Below the pieces are notes generated by a model. The model worked only from the letters and a program-made list of their open reading frames with translations. It did not search any database and was not told the DNA's origin. The translations under genes and the position numbers were made by a program. A DNA stretch of 64,000 nucleotides from Arthrobacter sp. AFG7.2 (GTDB taxonomy: Bacteria > Actinomycetota > Actinomycetes > Actinomycetales > Micrococcaceae). Positions 1-9,010 of the stretch are shown here, piece after piece. The stretch covers positions 372,001-436,000 of the forward strand of contig NZ_PJMB01000002.1 of NCBI RefSeq assembly GCF_002892835.1, read 5' to 3'. Within the stretch, counting starts at the first letter, position 1. The number at the start of each line of letters is the position of its first letter.

Positions 1-330
1 CAAGGACTGCAGGACCTGGGCTTCAACGAAGTGGCCGATCCGGGCCTTGGCCATGACGGGGACGGACACGGCGTCGATGATCTTGTCGATCATGTCCGGA
101 TCCGACATGCGGGACACGCCGCCCTGGGCGCGGATATCGGCCGGAACGCGTTCCAGCGCCATCACAGCAACGGCACCGGCGTCTTCGGCGATGCGGGCCT
201 GTTCGACGTTGACGACGTCCATGATGACGCCGCCCTTGAGCATCTCAGCCATGCCCCGCTTTACGCGGTTGCTGCCCGTGACGCTGTTCGCGGACGTACC
301 GGCCTCGCTGCTTACATCAGGTGTAGACAC
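1..330 (-). CDS. pdxS: PdxS, pyridoxal 5'-phosphate synthase lyase subunit (3' part cut by window edge)
   Basis: PdxS makes pyridoxal 5'-phosphate from ribose 5-phosphate, glyceraldehyde 3-phosphate and the ammonia released by its glutaminase partner PdxT. The first 110 residues are visible. They include the family's N-terminal landmarks: [46 protein letters not shown] and the catalytic-lysine segment [11 protein letters not shown]. The start is a GTG at 330, preceded on the minus strand by an AGGGG Shine-Dalgarno; it matches the usual short Actinobacterial extension. A weak promoter-like TAGTAT lies at 439-444. The rest of the gene, and any pdxT, lie outside the window. Confidence 0.96.
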   Translation of the reverse strand, partial: MSTPDVSSEAGTSANSVTGSNRVKRGMAEMLKGGVIMDVVNVEQARIAEDAGAVAVMALERVPADIRAQGGVSRMSDPDMIDKIIDAVSVPVMAKARIGHFVEAQVLQSL

Positions 331-475
331 AAAAACCCCTATGGGTAGATAGATGACCTTCGCCGGGCGTGCAGGGCGGCAGGAAGATGCCATCAATGCA
401 CGCACCGGGTTGCCGGATCCATTGACCGGGCAGTCCTAATACTAGTCTCACCGCGGGCGGGCGGCTTAATTCGCG

Positions 476-1099
476 TTAATCCGCCGGTGAGGGTTCGGCA
501 AGGGCCTGCCGCCGCACCGAAACGACGCGCTGGATCACCGTGATGAAGCTGGCCGCTGCCAGCAGAACAAGCGTCACCAGCAGGACAGCTTCGGGAAGCC
601 CGATGCCCGTGAAGCCGGTGACAACCAGCACGGAGACCAGGCGTTCCGCGCGCTCTGCGATGCCGACATTGGCAGTGAATCCCAGCGACTCTGCCTTAGC
701 CCTGGCGTAGGAGACCACCATGCCCAGGACAAGGCAGGCCATCGCTGCAACAGCGATGGGAGTGTTTGCGCCGCCGGTGAAGAACCAGATGGCCAGGCCG
801 GCGAAAAGCGCGCCGTCCGCAATCCGGTCAAGGGTGGAGTCCAGAAAGTTGCCCCACCGGCTTTTGACGTCCTGCATCCTGGCCATGATGCCGTCCAGGA
901 CATCGGAGAAGATGAACGCGGTAATGAACAACGTTCCCCACCAGAGCTGCCCCAGCGGGTAGAACACCACCGCACCCACCACCACTCCGGCCGTCCCAAT
1001 GATGGTCACAGCATCCGCTGATACCCCGATCTTGAGGAGCCAGCGGGCAAGCGGAGTGAACAGCGCTGTGAAGAAACTGCGCGCGTGCCTATTTAGCAT
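476..1099 (-). CDS. pgsA: CDP-alcohol phosphatidyltransferase, probable phosphatidylinositol phosphate synthase
   Basis: This membrane enzyme of about 207 residues transfers a phosphatidyl group from CDP-diacylglycerol to an alcohol. The full family signature D-G-x2-A-R-x8-G-x3-D-x3-D is present (DVLDGIMAR, then G, D and D), followed by several hydrophobic helices. I chose the ATG at 1099; a longer reading of the frame would run back inside the HIT gene. The start overlaps the end of the HIT gene by 11 bases, so the two are probably translationally coupled. The order thrS-HIT-pgsA matches M. tuberculosis Rv2614c-Rv2612c, where PgsA1 makes phosphatidylinositol phosphate, so that substrate is inferred from context. 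The acyltransferase and mannosyltransferase that follow in mycobacteria are absent here. Confidence 0.9.
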   Translation of the reverse strand: MLNRHARSFFTALFTPLARWLLKIGVSADAVTIIGTAGVVVGAVVFYPLGQLWWGTLFITAFIFSDVLDGIMARMQDVKSRWGNFLDSTLDRIADGALFAGLAIWFFTGGANTPIAVAAMACLVLGMVVSYARAKAESLGFTANVGIAERAERLVSVLVVTGFTGIGLPEAVLLVTLVLLAAASFITVIQRVVSVRRQALAEPSPAD

Positions 1100-1676
1100 C
1101 AGTCTCCCCGGGCCAGGCATCGGCCACCTGCTGGCGGACCTCATCGAGGGTCTGGGTGATGGCCTTGGTCTGGGCAATGATGGGGAAGAAGTTCCCGTCC
1201 CCGCCCCACCGCGGAACAATGTGCTGGTGCAGGTGGGCGGCAATGCCGGCACCGCCAACAACGCCTTGGTTCATCCCCAGGTTAAACCCGCCCGGGTTGG
1301 CCACCTTGCGAAGGACCCGCATGGCCGTCTGCGTGAGGTCCGCAAACTCGGCCGTCTCTTCAAGGGTCAGGTCCGTGTAATCGGGAATGTGCCGGTAGGG
1401 GCAGACCAGGAGATGGCCCGGGTTGTAGGGAAAGAGGTTCAACACCACATAGCAGGTTCTTCCGCGGTGGACGATCAGCGCTTCCTCGTCCGTACGTCCC
1501 GGGCCAACGCAGAAGGGGCAGTCGTTCTCATTCTTGAACTGGTGCTGTCCGCCCTTGATGTAGGCCATGCGGTGCGGAGTCCACAGGCGCTGGAAGGCGT
1601 CCGGGACACCGGCGAGGTCAAAGTCGTCGGTAACGCCGGCATCGCCTGGATACCCTGCGCCTGTGTTCTCCTGCAC
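1089..1676 (-). CDS. HIT-domain nucleotide hydrolase/phosphorylase (AP4A phosphorylase-like)
   Basis: A histidine-triad protein of 195 residues. The catalytic triad HLHQHIVPRW lies near residues 148-157. A CPFC pair near residue 53 suggests metal or structural cysteines, as in the Rv2613c family, which is known to phosphorolyse diadenosine tetraphosphate. The start is GTG at 1676, 18 bases after the thrS stop, and the 3' end overlaps pgsA. Placement between thrS and pgsA is conserved in Actinobacteria; because aminoacyl-tRNA synthetases make AP4A as a by-product, clearing it next to thrS is plausible, but that is inference. Confidence 0.92.
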   Translation of the reverse strand: MQENTGAGYPGDAGVTDDFDLAGVPDAFQRLWTPHRMAYIKGGQHQFKNENDCPFCVGPGRTDEEALIVHRGRTCYVVLNLFPYNPGHLLVCPYRHIPDYTDLTLEETAEFADLTQTAMRVLRKVANPGGFNLGMNQGVVGGAGIAAHLHQHIVPRWGGDGNFFPIIAQTKAITQTLDEVRQQVADAWPGETDAK

Positions 1677-1694
1677 GGTGCTGTTCCGTTTCCG

Positions 1695-3704
1695 CTAGCT
1701 GGTCCGGTTACGGACGGCTTCCGTGATCCGCTTGACTGCCTCTGCCACGGGCACGCCGTTGTCCTGGCTGCCGTCACGGAATCGGAAGGAGACGGCGCCC
1801 GCCTCGGCGTCGTCGCCGCCGGCGATCAGCACAAACGGGATCTTGTCCTTGCTGGCCGTGCGGATCTTCTTCGGGAAACGGTCTGACGAGGTGTCCACTT
1901 CGGCGCGGATGCCTGCGGCCTTCAGCTGGTCAACGACGTCGAACATGTACTCATTGAAGGTCTCTGCCACCGGGATGCCCACCACCTGAACGGGGGCGAG
2001 CCAGGCAGGGAAGGCACCGGCGTAATGCTCGGTCAGCACGCCCATGAACCGCTCAACCGACCCGAAGAGCGCCCGATGGATCATGACGGGACGCTGGCGG
2101 CTGCCGTCGGCGGCCTGGAACTCGAGTTCGAACCGCTCGGGCAGGTTGAAGTCCAGCTGGATGGTGGACATCTGCCAGGTACGGCCCAGCGCGTCCTTGG
2201 CCTGGACGGAGATCTTGGGACCGTAGAAGGCCGCTCCGCCCGGATCCGGAACGAGTTCAAGGCCTGATTCCTGTGCCACCTCGGCCAAGGTCCGGGTGGC
2301 TTCCTCCCAGGTGGCGTCGTCACCGACGTATTTTTCCGGGTCCTTGGTGGACAGTTCCAGGTAGAAGTCGTTGAGCCCGTAGTCCTTGAGCAGGTCCAGG
2401 ACGAAGGTCAAGGTCTTGGTGAGTTCGTCCTTCATCTGCTCACGGGTGCAGTAGATGTGGGCGTCGTCCTGCGTCATGCCGCGCACACGGGTGAGGCCGT
2501 GCACCACGCCGGACTTCTCGTACCTGTAGACCGAGCCGAATTCGAACAGGCGCAGCGGCAGCTCACGGTAGGAGCGTCCGCGGGAGCGGAAGATGAGGTT
2601 GTGCATGGGGCAGTTCATCGGCTTCAGGTAGTAGTCCTGAGCCGGCTTGCGGATGGAGCCGTCCTCGTTGAGTTCGGCATCGACCTGCATTGCCGGAAAC
2701 ATGCCGTCCTTGTACCAGTCCAGGTGGCCGGAGACCTCGTACAGGTGGCCCTTGGTGATGTGCGGCGTGTAGACGAACTCGTAGCCGGCTTCGACGTGGC
2801 GCTGCCGCGAGTAGTCCTCCATCTCCTTGCGGATGATGCCGCCCTTGGGGTGGAACACCGGCAGGCCGGAACCGAGCTCGTCCGGGAAGGAGAACAGGTC
2901 CAGTTCAGAACCCAGCTTGCGGTGGTCGCGGCGTTCAGCCTCTGCAAGCCGCTCCTGGTAGGCCTTCAAGGCGTCCTTGGTGGGCCAGGCTGTGCCGTAG
3001 ATCCGCTGCAGCTGCTGGTTCTTCTGGTTGCCCAGCCAGTAGGCGGAGGACGAGCGGGTGAGGGCGAAGGCGTTGGAGATGAGCTTGGTGTTGGGCAGGT
3101 GCGGGCCGCGGCAGAGATCACACCAGACGGTGGTCCCTTCCTTGCGCTCAACGTTGTCGTAGATGGTGATGTCGCCGGCGCCGACCTCGACGTTCACGCC
3201 TTCACCGGCTTCGGCGGCTTCGTTTTTCTTGCCCAGGAGTTCGAGCTTGTAGGGCTCGTTCTTCATGGCTTCGCGGGCCTCGGCCTCGTTGACCACGCGG
3301 CGGACGAATTTCTGGTTCTGGTTGATGATCTTTTGCATCATCTTTTCGAGGGTTTTGAGGTCCTCAGGGGTGAAAGGTTCAGCGACGTCGAAGTCGAAGT
3401 AGAAACCATCAGTGATGTAAGGGCCGATACCCAGCTTGGCATCAGGACGAAGCTGCTGGACCGCCTGGGCCATGACGTGGGCGGTGGAGTGCCGGAGGAC
3501 GTTGAGGCCGTCGGGGGAATCAATGGTGACGCCCTCGACGTCGGCGCCTTCCGGCAACTCCTGGTCCAGGTCCTTCAGTTCGCCGTTGACGCGGGCTACA
3601 ACAACATCACGGCGCTCAAAGAAGAGTTCCGCACCGGTTGTCCCGGTAGTCACCTTGGTCTCTTCGCCATCGACGAGAAGGGTGATCTGCTGGGCATCTG
3701 ACAC
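1695..3704 (-). CDS. thrS: Threonyl-tRNA synthetase
   Basis: Full-length class II synthetase of 669 residues that charges tRNA-Thr. In order: an N-terminal TGS domain (about residues 1-65), the editing domain with the [11 protein letters not shown] motif, and the catalytic core with CPMHN (a zinc ligand cysteine), motif 2 around [15 protein letters not shown], and [12 protein letters not shown]. Motif 3 is near [15 protein letters not shown] and is followed by the anticodon-binding domain. The start is GTG at 3704 with a good AGGAG eight bases upstream. I see no T-box leader in the 116 bases between this gene and dnaE2. It is the first gene of the thrS-HIT-pgsA run. Confidence 0.98.
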   Translation of the reverse strand: MSDAQQITLLVDGEETKVTTGTTGAELFFERRDVVVARVNGELKDLDQELPEGADVEGVTIDSPDGLNVLRHSTAHVMAQAVQQLRPDAKLGIGPYITDGFYFDFDVAEPFTPEDLKTLEKMMQKIINQNQKFVRRVVNEAEAREAMKNEPYKLELLGKKNEAAEAGEGVNVEVGAGDITIYDNVERKEGTTVWCDLCRGPHLPNTKLISNAFALTRSSSAYWLGNQKNQQLQRIYGTAWPTKDALKAYQERLAEAERRDHRKLGSELDLFSFPDELGSGLPVFHPKGGIIRKEMEDYSRQRHVEAGYEFVYTPHITKGHLYEVSGHLDWYKDGMFPAMQVDAELNEDGSIRKPAQDYYLKPMNCPMHNLIFRSRGRSYRELPLRLFEFGSVYRYEKSGVVHGLTRVRGMTQDDAHIYCTREQMKDELTKTLTFVLDLLKDYGLNDFYLELSTKDPEKYVGDDATWEEATRTLAEVAQESGLELVPDPGGAAFYGPKISVQAKDALGRTWQMSTIQLDFNLPERFELEFQAADGSRQRPVMIHRALFGSVERFMGVLTEHYAGAFPAWLAPVQVVGIPVAETFNEYMFDVVDQLKAAGIRAEVDTSSDRFPKKIRTASKDKIPFVLIAGGDDAEAGAVSFRFRDGSQDNGVPVAEAVKRITEAVRNRTS

Positions 3705-3820
3705 GGGTGTCTCCTATTCAAAGTTAAGGCTTCATAGCTTGTGGCGTACGGGGACCACAGCCAGCCATCGTCAATGCTATCGGTTCCGCTGAAGCCGAAC
3801 CAACGCGGCGCACGGGAGGA

Positions 3821-6800
3821 TCAGCCGCTGAATCCCGTAATGGAAAGGCTCCTGCTGATTCCGTCCAGCGGGTGCCGGGCCTCCGGCTCCTGCGGGCTGG
3901 AGTCCTTAAATGGCAGGGTCTCTGTCCGGCCCAGGTCCCAAGCCATACTCGCGCTCAGGCTGATTCCGCGCGGCCCGGTCCTCCTGGTGGTGCCGCGGAT
4001 CAGCAGAAGCCTGGTACCAAAAAGGAGCATTCCGGCTTTTTCCTGTGCTTCATGAAAGAAGACAGAATCGATGCAGCCGGTGCCGTCGTCGATGCTGATA
4101 AAGACGACCCGCCTCCCGCCCCGCATGGGCGGGGTCTGGGTTGCCACGCGCACTCCGGCAACCAGAACTTCCGTACCGTTGCGCAGGCCCAGGAGTTTGT
4201 CAGCGGTGATCACTCCAAGCCTGTCCAGCATGGGGCGGTGGCTGTCCATGAGATGGCTGCTGACGTCAACTGCCATCAGGTCCAGCTCGGCCCGGACATT
4301 TTCCACCAGTGTTGGCGCGGGAAGCCCAGGCTTAACATTGCGCAGTTCAACATCACCCAAAGGCAGGGACAGCTGCCCTTCGAGGACTTCCACCCCTTTC
4401 CGTCCGCTGCTGGAAAGTTGGAGCTTTTGCAGGTGGTGGACAAGGTCTGCCCTGTTTGCCGTGCCGCCGGCCTCCCTGTGGAGGGAATCGAAGGCGCCCA
4501 GCTGGGCCAGCCGTTTGATACTGGGCTTGCTGGCCCTTGACCGTGCACGAAGATCTGCCAGGGAGTCATAGGGCTGGCCCGCGACGATCCGTTTCAGTTC
4601 AGTTGCCGACAACCCGTAGATGCCGTTCAGGCTCAGCCTGATTCCCAGCTTTCCGGCGTCCTTGCCTTTTTCAATCCTTTCCACCCGGTACTCGGCCTTG
4701 CTCCGGTTGATGTCCAGGGGAAGGATGGGGATGCCCAGCCGGCGGGCTTCGGCCACAAGGAGCCTTTTGGGGTACATGCCAGGATCGTGCTCCCACAGCC
4801 CTGCAAGGAAGGCTTCAGGATGATGGGCCTTCAGCCAGGCTGATTGGTACGTGGGAACGGCAAAGGCGGCACCGTGCGCTTTGCAGAAACCGAAACTGCC
4901 GAAGGCCTTCAGCGTCCCCCAGACGTTGTCCACCACCTCTGGGGTGTAGCCCTTGTCCCGAGCTGCTTTGCGGAAGAAGACCTCCACCTCTGTTTCGAGA
5001 GCTTCGTTGCCCAGGGCGCGGCGGAATTCGTCAGCCCTCGCCAGTCCGCACCCGGTCATGACATCAAAGGTCCGCAGAATCTGTTCGTGGAAGACGGTGA
5101 CGCCGTGGGTTTCGGCCAGCACAGGTTTCAGGTCGGGGTGGGGGTAAACCTCAGGAGCGAATCCGTGCCGGTGTTCAAGGAAAGGCCGGACCATGTCCGA
5201 TTTCATGGGGCCTGGGCGGAACAGTGAAATGTCGATGATGAGGTCGTTGAACTCCCTGGGTGCCATCTTGCCGATCAGCTCCCGCTGCCCGGGTGATTCA
5301 ATCTGGAAGCAGCCCAGTGTATGGGTGCTTCTGATGAGTTCAAACGTGGTTTCGTCATCCAGGGGGACAGCATTGAGGTCAATGTGGCCGTTCTCCGCAA
5401 TGTAGTCAGGACCATTACCGTCCTGCCCCGACGAATGCTTCCCGGCGGCCACCACGTCCTTTTTTGACGGGTGGATGCGGATGACTTCCCGGACGGCGAA
5501 CGCCATGGCGCTCTGCATCCGGACCCCCAGGACGTCAAGCTTGAGCATGCCCATAGGATCCATGTCGTGCTTATCGAACTGGCTCATGGGCAGCCCCAGT
5601 CCGCTGGGCTGCACGGGCGAACGGTCCAGAAGGGTGGCGTCGCCAAGGATCACTCCGCAGGGATGCATGGAGATGTGGCGGGGCAGCCGGTCAAGGCGTT
5701 CCGTCAGGTCAACCAGAAGGTCAAGCTGCTGGTTTCCGTCAAGGTCGCGCTGCTCCACCCGTCCCGCGAATTCACGGAGTTCAGGTTTTTCCTGGAGCGC
5801 CTCGCGGAACTTCCGGGCAGAAAAACGCCACAACTGCTTGGCGATCTCCCCCACTTCGCCGTCATCCATACCCAGTGCCATTCCTGCATCACGCACTGCC
5901 CCCCTGGCCCGGTAGCCGTTCTGCATGCTCATCAGGGTTACCCGCTCGGCACCGAAGCGTTTGAAAATCCTGCGGTAGACGTTATGCCGTTCAGCGCTTT
6001 CGACGTCGATATCGATGTCCGGAAGGGTAGCCCGGTCCCGTGAAAGGAACCGCTCGAAGATCAGGTCGTGCTGCAAGGGATTCACCTGGCTGACATCGAT
6101 CAGGTAATTGACCAGGCTAGAGGCTCCCGATCCCCTGGCAGCCGCCCTTACCCCCATCTCCTGGATCATGCGGGAGACCTCAGCGACTGTCAGGAAATAG
6201 GAGGAGAAACCGAGGTTGCTGATGATCGCCAGTTCATGGTCGAGCCGGGAAAGCATGTTCTCCCTGGCAGCACCGGAGACCCCGGGGAACCGCCTGCTGA
6301 TACCAGCCTGGCACCGCTGGATCAGTTCCTGGTGGGGGTCCTGGCTGATACCAATGACTGAGGCTTCGGGAACAACCGGCTGCTTCCAGCCCATGTCCGT
6401 GGCCGGATCAATCCGGCAAAGGTCCGCGAGCGCCTCGGTCTGCGTCATCAGTTGTTTGAGGTCGGCGGCACCATAGCCTGCTGCCGAAATGATTTCCTTT
6501 CCCAGCCGGAGCATCTCCGAGGATGATTTCAGCCAGCCCTGGCCGGTGGGCTGCAGCAGTGGTTCATCTGCCAGTTCAGGAAGGGATTTCAAGGTGCGGG
6601 CTGAGTCGAGCACATCAGCCGTGGGGGCCCCGTCTGCAGCCCAGTACCTGACGGCATTGGTGAGGATCGCAGGCACGTGATGTTCTTCGGCAAGTTTGAG
6701 CATGCGGACAGCATGGGCAGTACTCAATGGTTTTCCCGGGGCACTGAGTTGGGAAACGATCTCGGCCACCACCGTGCCCTGGGGCAGGTCATCCAGCCAT

Positions 6801-7309
6801 TGCTTAAAAAGTGTCCTCGGCCGGAGGTAGCGGCGCCCGCCCATGGCCCGTCCGACGTCTGAATCCGGCCCGATCAGGACAGTCAGCACCGGCTTAAGGG
6901 TTTGGGGATCAATAGTGCGGGAGGCAAGTTCTGCCCTGGTGACGGCAACGGGGACCGTTCCCCCCGATTTCCCTGTGGTGCGGGCGTGTGCGTCGGAAAT
7001 TAGGCGACAGAGGGCACGGTAGCCCGCCCCGTTGTTATGTCCCCGGGCAAGGACAACAACCCTGCCCGCGACGTGGGTGCGGTGATCGCCGTCGTCGTCC
7101 AATACTGCAAGGTCAACCCCCACGATGGGGTCAATGCCTGCAGCAAGGCATGCCTTGAGGTGTTTGATGGTTCCATACAAGCCGTCCCGGTCTGTGCAGG
7201 CGAGCGCCGTCGCGCCGTCGGACGCTGCGGCCTGCGCCAGTTCTTCTGGCCAGGAAACGCCGTAGTGGGCGCTGAATGCGGTGGAAACGTGAAGGTGCGT
7301 GAAACTCAT
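3821..7309 (-). CDS. dnaE2: Error-prone DNA polymerase III alpha subunit DnaE2
   Basis: A C-family polymerase of 1162 residues used for damage-induced mutagenic translesion synthesis. The N-terminal PHP domain starts with THLHVSTAFSAHYG. The palm carries the acidic pair in PDIDIDVESAERHNVYRR and a third aspartate in MLKLDVLGVR. An OB-fold follows toward the C terminus (VLVAGVRV...FISIDDGTG). DnaE2-type features are the length, shorter than replicative DnaE, and the RGSGASSLVNYL segment. The ATG overlaps the stop of the upstream DUF6504 gene by ATGA, so it is translationally coupled and probably under the LexA-like box at 7674-7689. The usual ImuA'/ImuB partners are not adjacent. Confidence 0.95.
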   Translation of the reverse strand: MSFTHLHVSTAFSAHYGVSWPEELAQAAASDGATALACTDRDGLYGTIKHLKACLAAGIDPIVGVDLAVLDDDGDHRTHVAGRVVVLARGHNNGAGYRALCRLISDAHARTTGKSGGTVPVAVTRAELASRTIDPQTLKPVLTVLIGPDSDVGRAMGGRRYLRPRTLFKQWLDDLPQGTVVAEIVSQLSAPGKPLSTAHAVRMLKLAEEHHVPAILTNAVRYWAADGAPTADVLDSARTLKSLPELADEPLLQPTGQGWLKSSSEMLRLGKEIISAAGYGAADLKQLMTQTEALADLCRIDPATDMGWKQPVVPEASVIGISQDPHQELIQRCQAGISRRFPGVSGAARENMLSRLDHELAIISNLGFSSYFLTVAEVSRMIQEMGVRAAARGSGASSLVNYLIDVSQVNPLQHDLIFERFLSRDRATLPDIDIDVESAERHNVYRRIFKRFGAERVTLMSMQNGYRARGAVRDAGMALGMDDGEVGEIAKQLWRFSARKFREALQEKPELREFAGRVEQRDLDGNQQLDLLVDLTERLDRLPRHISMHPCGVILGDATLLDRSPVQPSGLGLPMSQFDKHDMDPMGMLKLDVLGVRMQSAMAFAVREVIRIHPSKKDVVAAGKHSSGQDGNGPDYIAENGHIDLNAVPLDDETTFELIRSTHTLGCFQIESPGQRELIGKMAPREFNDLIIDISLFRPGPMKSDMVRPFLEHRHGFAPEVYPHPDLKPVLAETHGVTVFHEQILRTFDVMTGCGLARADEFRRALGNEALETEVEVFFRKAARDKGYTPEVVDNVWGTLKAFGSFGFCKAHGAAFAVPTYQSAWLKAHHPEAFLAGLWEHDPGMYPKRLLVAEARRLGIPILPLDINRSKAEYRVERIEKGKDAGKLGIRLSLNGIYGLSATELKRIVAGQPYDSLADLRARSRASKPSIKRLAQLGAFDSLHREAGGTANRADLVHHLQKLQLSSSGRKGVEVLEGQLSLPLGDVELRNVKPGLPAPTLVENVRAELDLMAVDVSSHLMDSHRPMLDRLGVITADKLLGLRNGTEVLVAGVRVATQTPPMRGGRRVVFISIDDGTGCIDSVFFHEAQEKAGMLLFGTRLLLIRGTTRRTGPRGISLSASMAWDLGRTETLPFKDSSPQEPEARHPLDGISRSLSITGFSG

Positions 7310-7641
7310 GCTGTCCTTGGCCGGAGTGCGTCATGGATCCGCAGGAGCCGCCAGCGGCCGCTCCTGATATGCCGGGTGAGGTCAAGGGTCAGGGGCTCGT
7401 CCGGTTCCGGTACCCCTCGTGGAGTGTGGGACGGCAGGACCTGGACCCGCCAGATTTCATGGTCCACCACTCCTGGACCGCTGCCCAGGGGCGCCCTGCT
7501 TTCTTCCGCCCACCATTGCCGGCGTTCATACCAGCGCACAGGTTCTGCGCAGACGGTATAGGAATCCCCAGCCCAGAGCAGGCTTTGGGGTTGCCCCTCA
7601 GCAGAGCACACAACATCCACGGATTGGCTGAACATGCCCAT
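7306..7641 (-). CDS. DUF6504 family protein of the SOS mutagenesis operon
   Basis: A 111-residue protein rich in tryptophan and arginine (RWYERRQWWAEE, HEIWRVQV, SGRWRLLRIHD). From memory this is the DUF6504 family, small proteins found beside imuB/dnaE2 in Actinobacteria; their function is not known. The ATG at 7641 has GGAGG four bases upstream, and a second ATG at 7635 would also fit with wider spacing. The stop overlaps the dnaE2 start. A LexA-like palindrome lies 33 bases upstream, so this is the first gene of a DNA-damage operon. A role as mutasome accessory is inference from context only. Confidence 0.72.
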   Translation of the reverse strand: MGMFSQSVDVVCSAEGQPQSLLWAGDSYTVCAEPVRWYERRQWWAEESRAPLGSGPGVVDHEIWRVQVLPSHTPRGVPEPDEPLTLDLTRHIRSGRWRLLRIHDALRPRTA

Positions 7642-7673
7642 GACGCCTCCCGGACTGATGGGAACTGAAGTAC

Positions 7674-7689
7674 TCGAACATATATTCGA
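7674..7689. promoter_or_regulatory. LexA (SOS) box
   Basis: TCGAACATATATTCGA closely follows the Actinobacterial/Bacillus SOS operator TCGAAC-N4-GTTCGA, with one mismatch in the right arm. It sits 33 bases ahead of the DUF6504-dnaE2 operon, as expected for LexA control of a damage-inducible polymerase. The divergent gene at 7813 lies 123 bases away and could also be affected. Confidence 0.85.
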
Positions 7690-7812
7690 ATACTGCCAGT
7701 CTACCCCTGCCCGGAACGGGAGCATAGAAGCGGCATAAGGAAGGGCCCTGCACGCTAAAGAGAATGCCCGTGAAGGGTGGACTGACCGAACGGCAGGGAG
7801 CAGGATGGTGCC

Positions 7813-8202
7813 ATGAGCACCCATGACGCACTCCTCAAACAGGTCAGCATCAAAGCCCAGGACTCCACGCTTGTGGCCACCTTCGATATAGACGGCAACA
7901 TCCCCGGTTCCGGTGCCTATGTAGTGGGGCTTATGGCCGCCAGCCCGGACTACTCCTCACAGCGGCGCCTGGGCATTGAGTTCATGAACGGGGAAGCCAT
8001 CGCTTTTTTCTCGTTCAACCATGAACAGAGCACGGAGGAGAACTACGATCTCTCGGGCGTCAGCCATTCGGGGAGCACCATTACGGGGCAATTCCCCATG
8101 GCTGCCATTAATGGGCTCGGCAAAGGGCATGTGATGACAGGCTTCAGCGAGGCGGACGGGCGGGAGTTCCAGTCGGGCGTCCCTGTGGAGGAGAACCTGT
8201 GA
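7813..8202 (+). CDS. Hypothetical protein, 129 aa
   Basis: Not recognised. It is a soluble-looking protein of 129 residues with no signal peptide or membrane segment, mixed alpha/beta composition, and alternating hydrophobic stretches (STLVATFDIDG, AYVVGLMA, EAIAFFSFNHEQ) that suggest a beta-sandwich. The ATG at 7813 has a GGAG-type ribosome site (gggagcagg) about ten bases upstream. It is divergent from the SOS operon and convergent with the chorismate mutase gene; the 3' gap is 18 bases. Confidence 0.7.
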   Translation: MSTHDALLKQVSIKAQDSTLVATFDIDGNIPGSGAYVVGLMAASPDYSSQRRLGIEFMNGEAIAFFSFNHEQSTEENYDLSGVSHSGSTITGQFPMAAINGLGKGHVMTGFSEADGREFQSGVPVEENL

Positions 8203-8220
8203 CAGCTGGGCTTGAGCAAC

Positions 8221-8541
8221 TCAGCTGTTCTCTTTGTGGACTTTCAGTTCGAGTTCTATGAAGCCGGAGATCATGGCCCGGTAGGTGGACTCCACGATGT
8301 CCGGATCGATGTCTTTTTTCTCCGCGGCTGAACGGACGTGTTCAATGATCCGTTCCACCCGGCCTGGAGCGCGGACTTCGGCGTCATCACCCTTGAGGGT
8401 TCCGGCAATACGGATCAGCCGCTCGCGGCGGGCTATGAGGGTGACGATCTGGTCATCCACTTCGTCAACAGCAACACGGACGGCAGCGAGCTGTTCCTTA
8501 TCAGCCAAAGCATCTCTATCGTTTCCTTGAATTGTCGCCAT
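8221..8541 (-). CDS. Chorismate mutase, AroQ type
   Basis: A 106-residue all-helical protein with the AroQ pattern: RVAVDEVDDQIVTLIARRERL in helix 1 (the conserved Arg and Asp/Glu positions), then KGDDAEVRAPGRVERII and a C-terminal helix ending GFIELELKVHKE. Such enzymes convert chorismate to prephenate for Phe/Tyr synthesis. I used the ATG at 8541 (MATIQG) because an earlier in-frame ATG lies beyond the start of the divergent gene at 8561. That leaves only 19 bases between the two starts, so at least one transcript is probably leaderless. Confidence 0.88.
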   Translation of the reverse strand: MATIQGNDRDALADKEQLAAVRVAVDEVDDQIVTLIARRERLIRIAGTLKGDDAEVRAPGRVERIIEHVRSAAEKKDIDPDIVESTYRAMISGFIELELKVHKENS

Positions 8542-8560
8542 CGTCTGACAGTATCGAAGC

Positions 8561-8983
8561 ATGCAGCCCAGAGTCGACTTCATTTCGCTAGGCGTCCGCA
8601 GCGTTGCCGCCTCCCGTGCGTTCTACGTTGACGGGCTTGGCTGGCCTGTCCATCGCGAGTTCCCCGGAGATGTGGTGTTCATCCAGGTGAACCACGGCCT
8701 GGTGCTGTCGCTGTGGGACGTGCGCCAGATGCAGGCTGACGCGGGCGTCAGCGCGCCTGGCCCTGTCCCCTGCATCACGCTGAGCCACAACCTTCCCGGC
8801 ACTGATGACGTGGACCGGGTCATGGCCGAGGCTGCCGCGGCGGGAGCGGACATCATCGCGGAACCCGTCACGCAGCCCTGGGGCGGGTACAGCGGCTACT
8901 TCGCGGACCCGGACGGGTTCCGCTGGGAAGTGGCGTACAACCCCGCCTGGGAAGTGGACGACGACGGCGCGGTCACCGTTTAG
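8561..8983 (+). CDS. VOC (glyoxalase/bleomycin-resistance fold) protein
   Basis: A 140-residue protein with the two beta-alpha-beta-beta-beta modules of the vicinal oxygen chelate fold: VDFISLGVRSVAASRAFYVDGLGWPV at the N terminus and GYFADPDGFRWEVAYNP at the C terminus. The terminal glutamate in RWEVAYN is a usual metal ligand; the substrate cannot be deduced. No clear Shine-Dalgarno is visible in the 19 bases separating it from the divergent chorismate mutase, so leaderless expression is likely. Confidence 0.88.
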   Translation: MQPRVDFISLGVRSVAASRAFYVDGLGWPVHREFPGDVVFIQVNHGLVLSLWDVRQMQADAGVSAPGPVPCITLSHNLPGTDDVDRVMAEAAAAGADIIAEPVTQPWGGYSGYFADPDGFRWEVAYNPAWEVDDDGAVTV

Positions 8984-9010
8984 TGCCTGGCGCAGCTCCG
9001 CGCCGGGCTG

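Noticed and set aside
3705..3820. T-box leader ahead of thrS
   Set aside because: No T-box sequence, specifier loop or terminator/antiterminator pair is visible in 116 bases.
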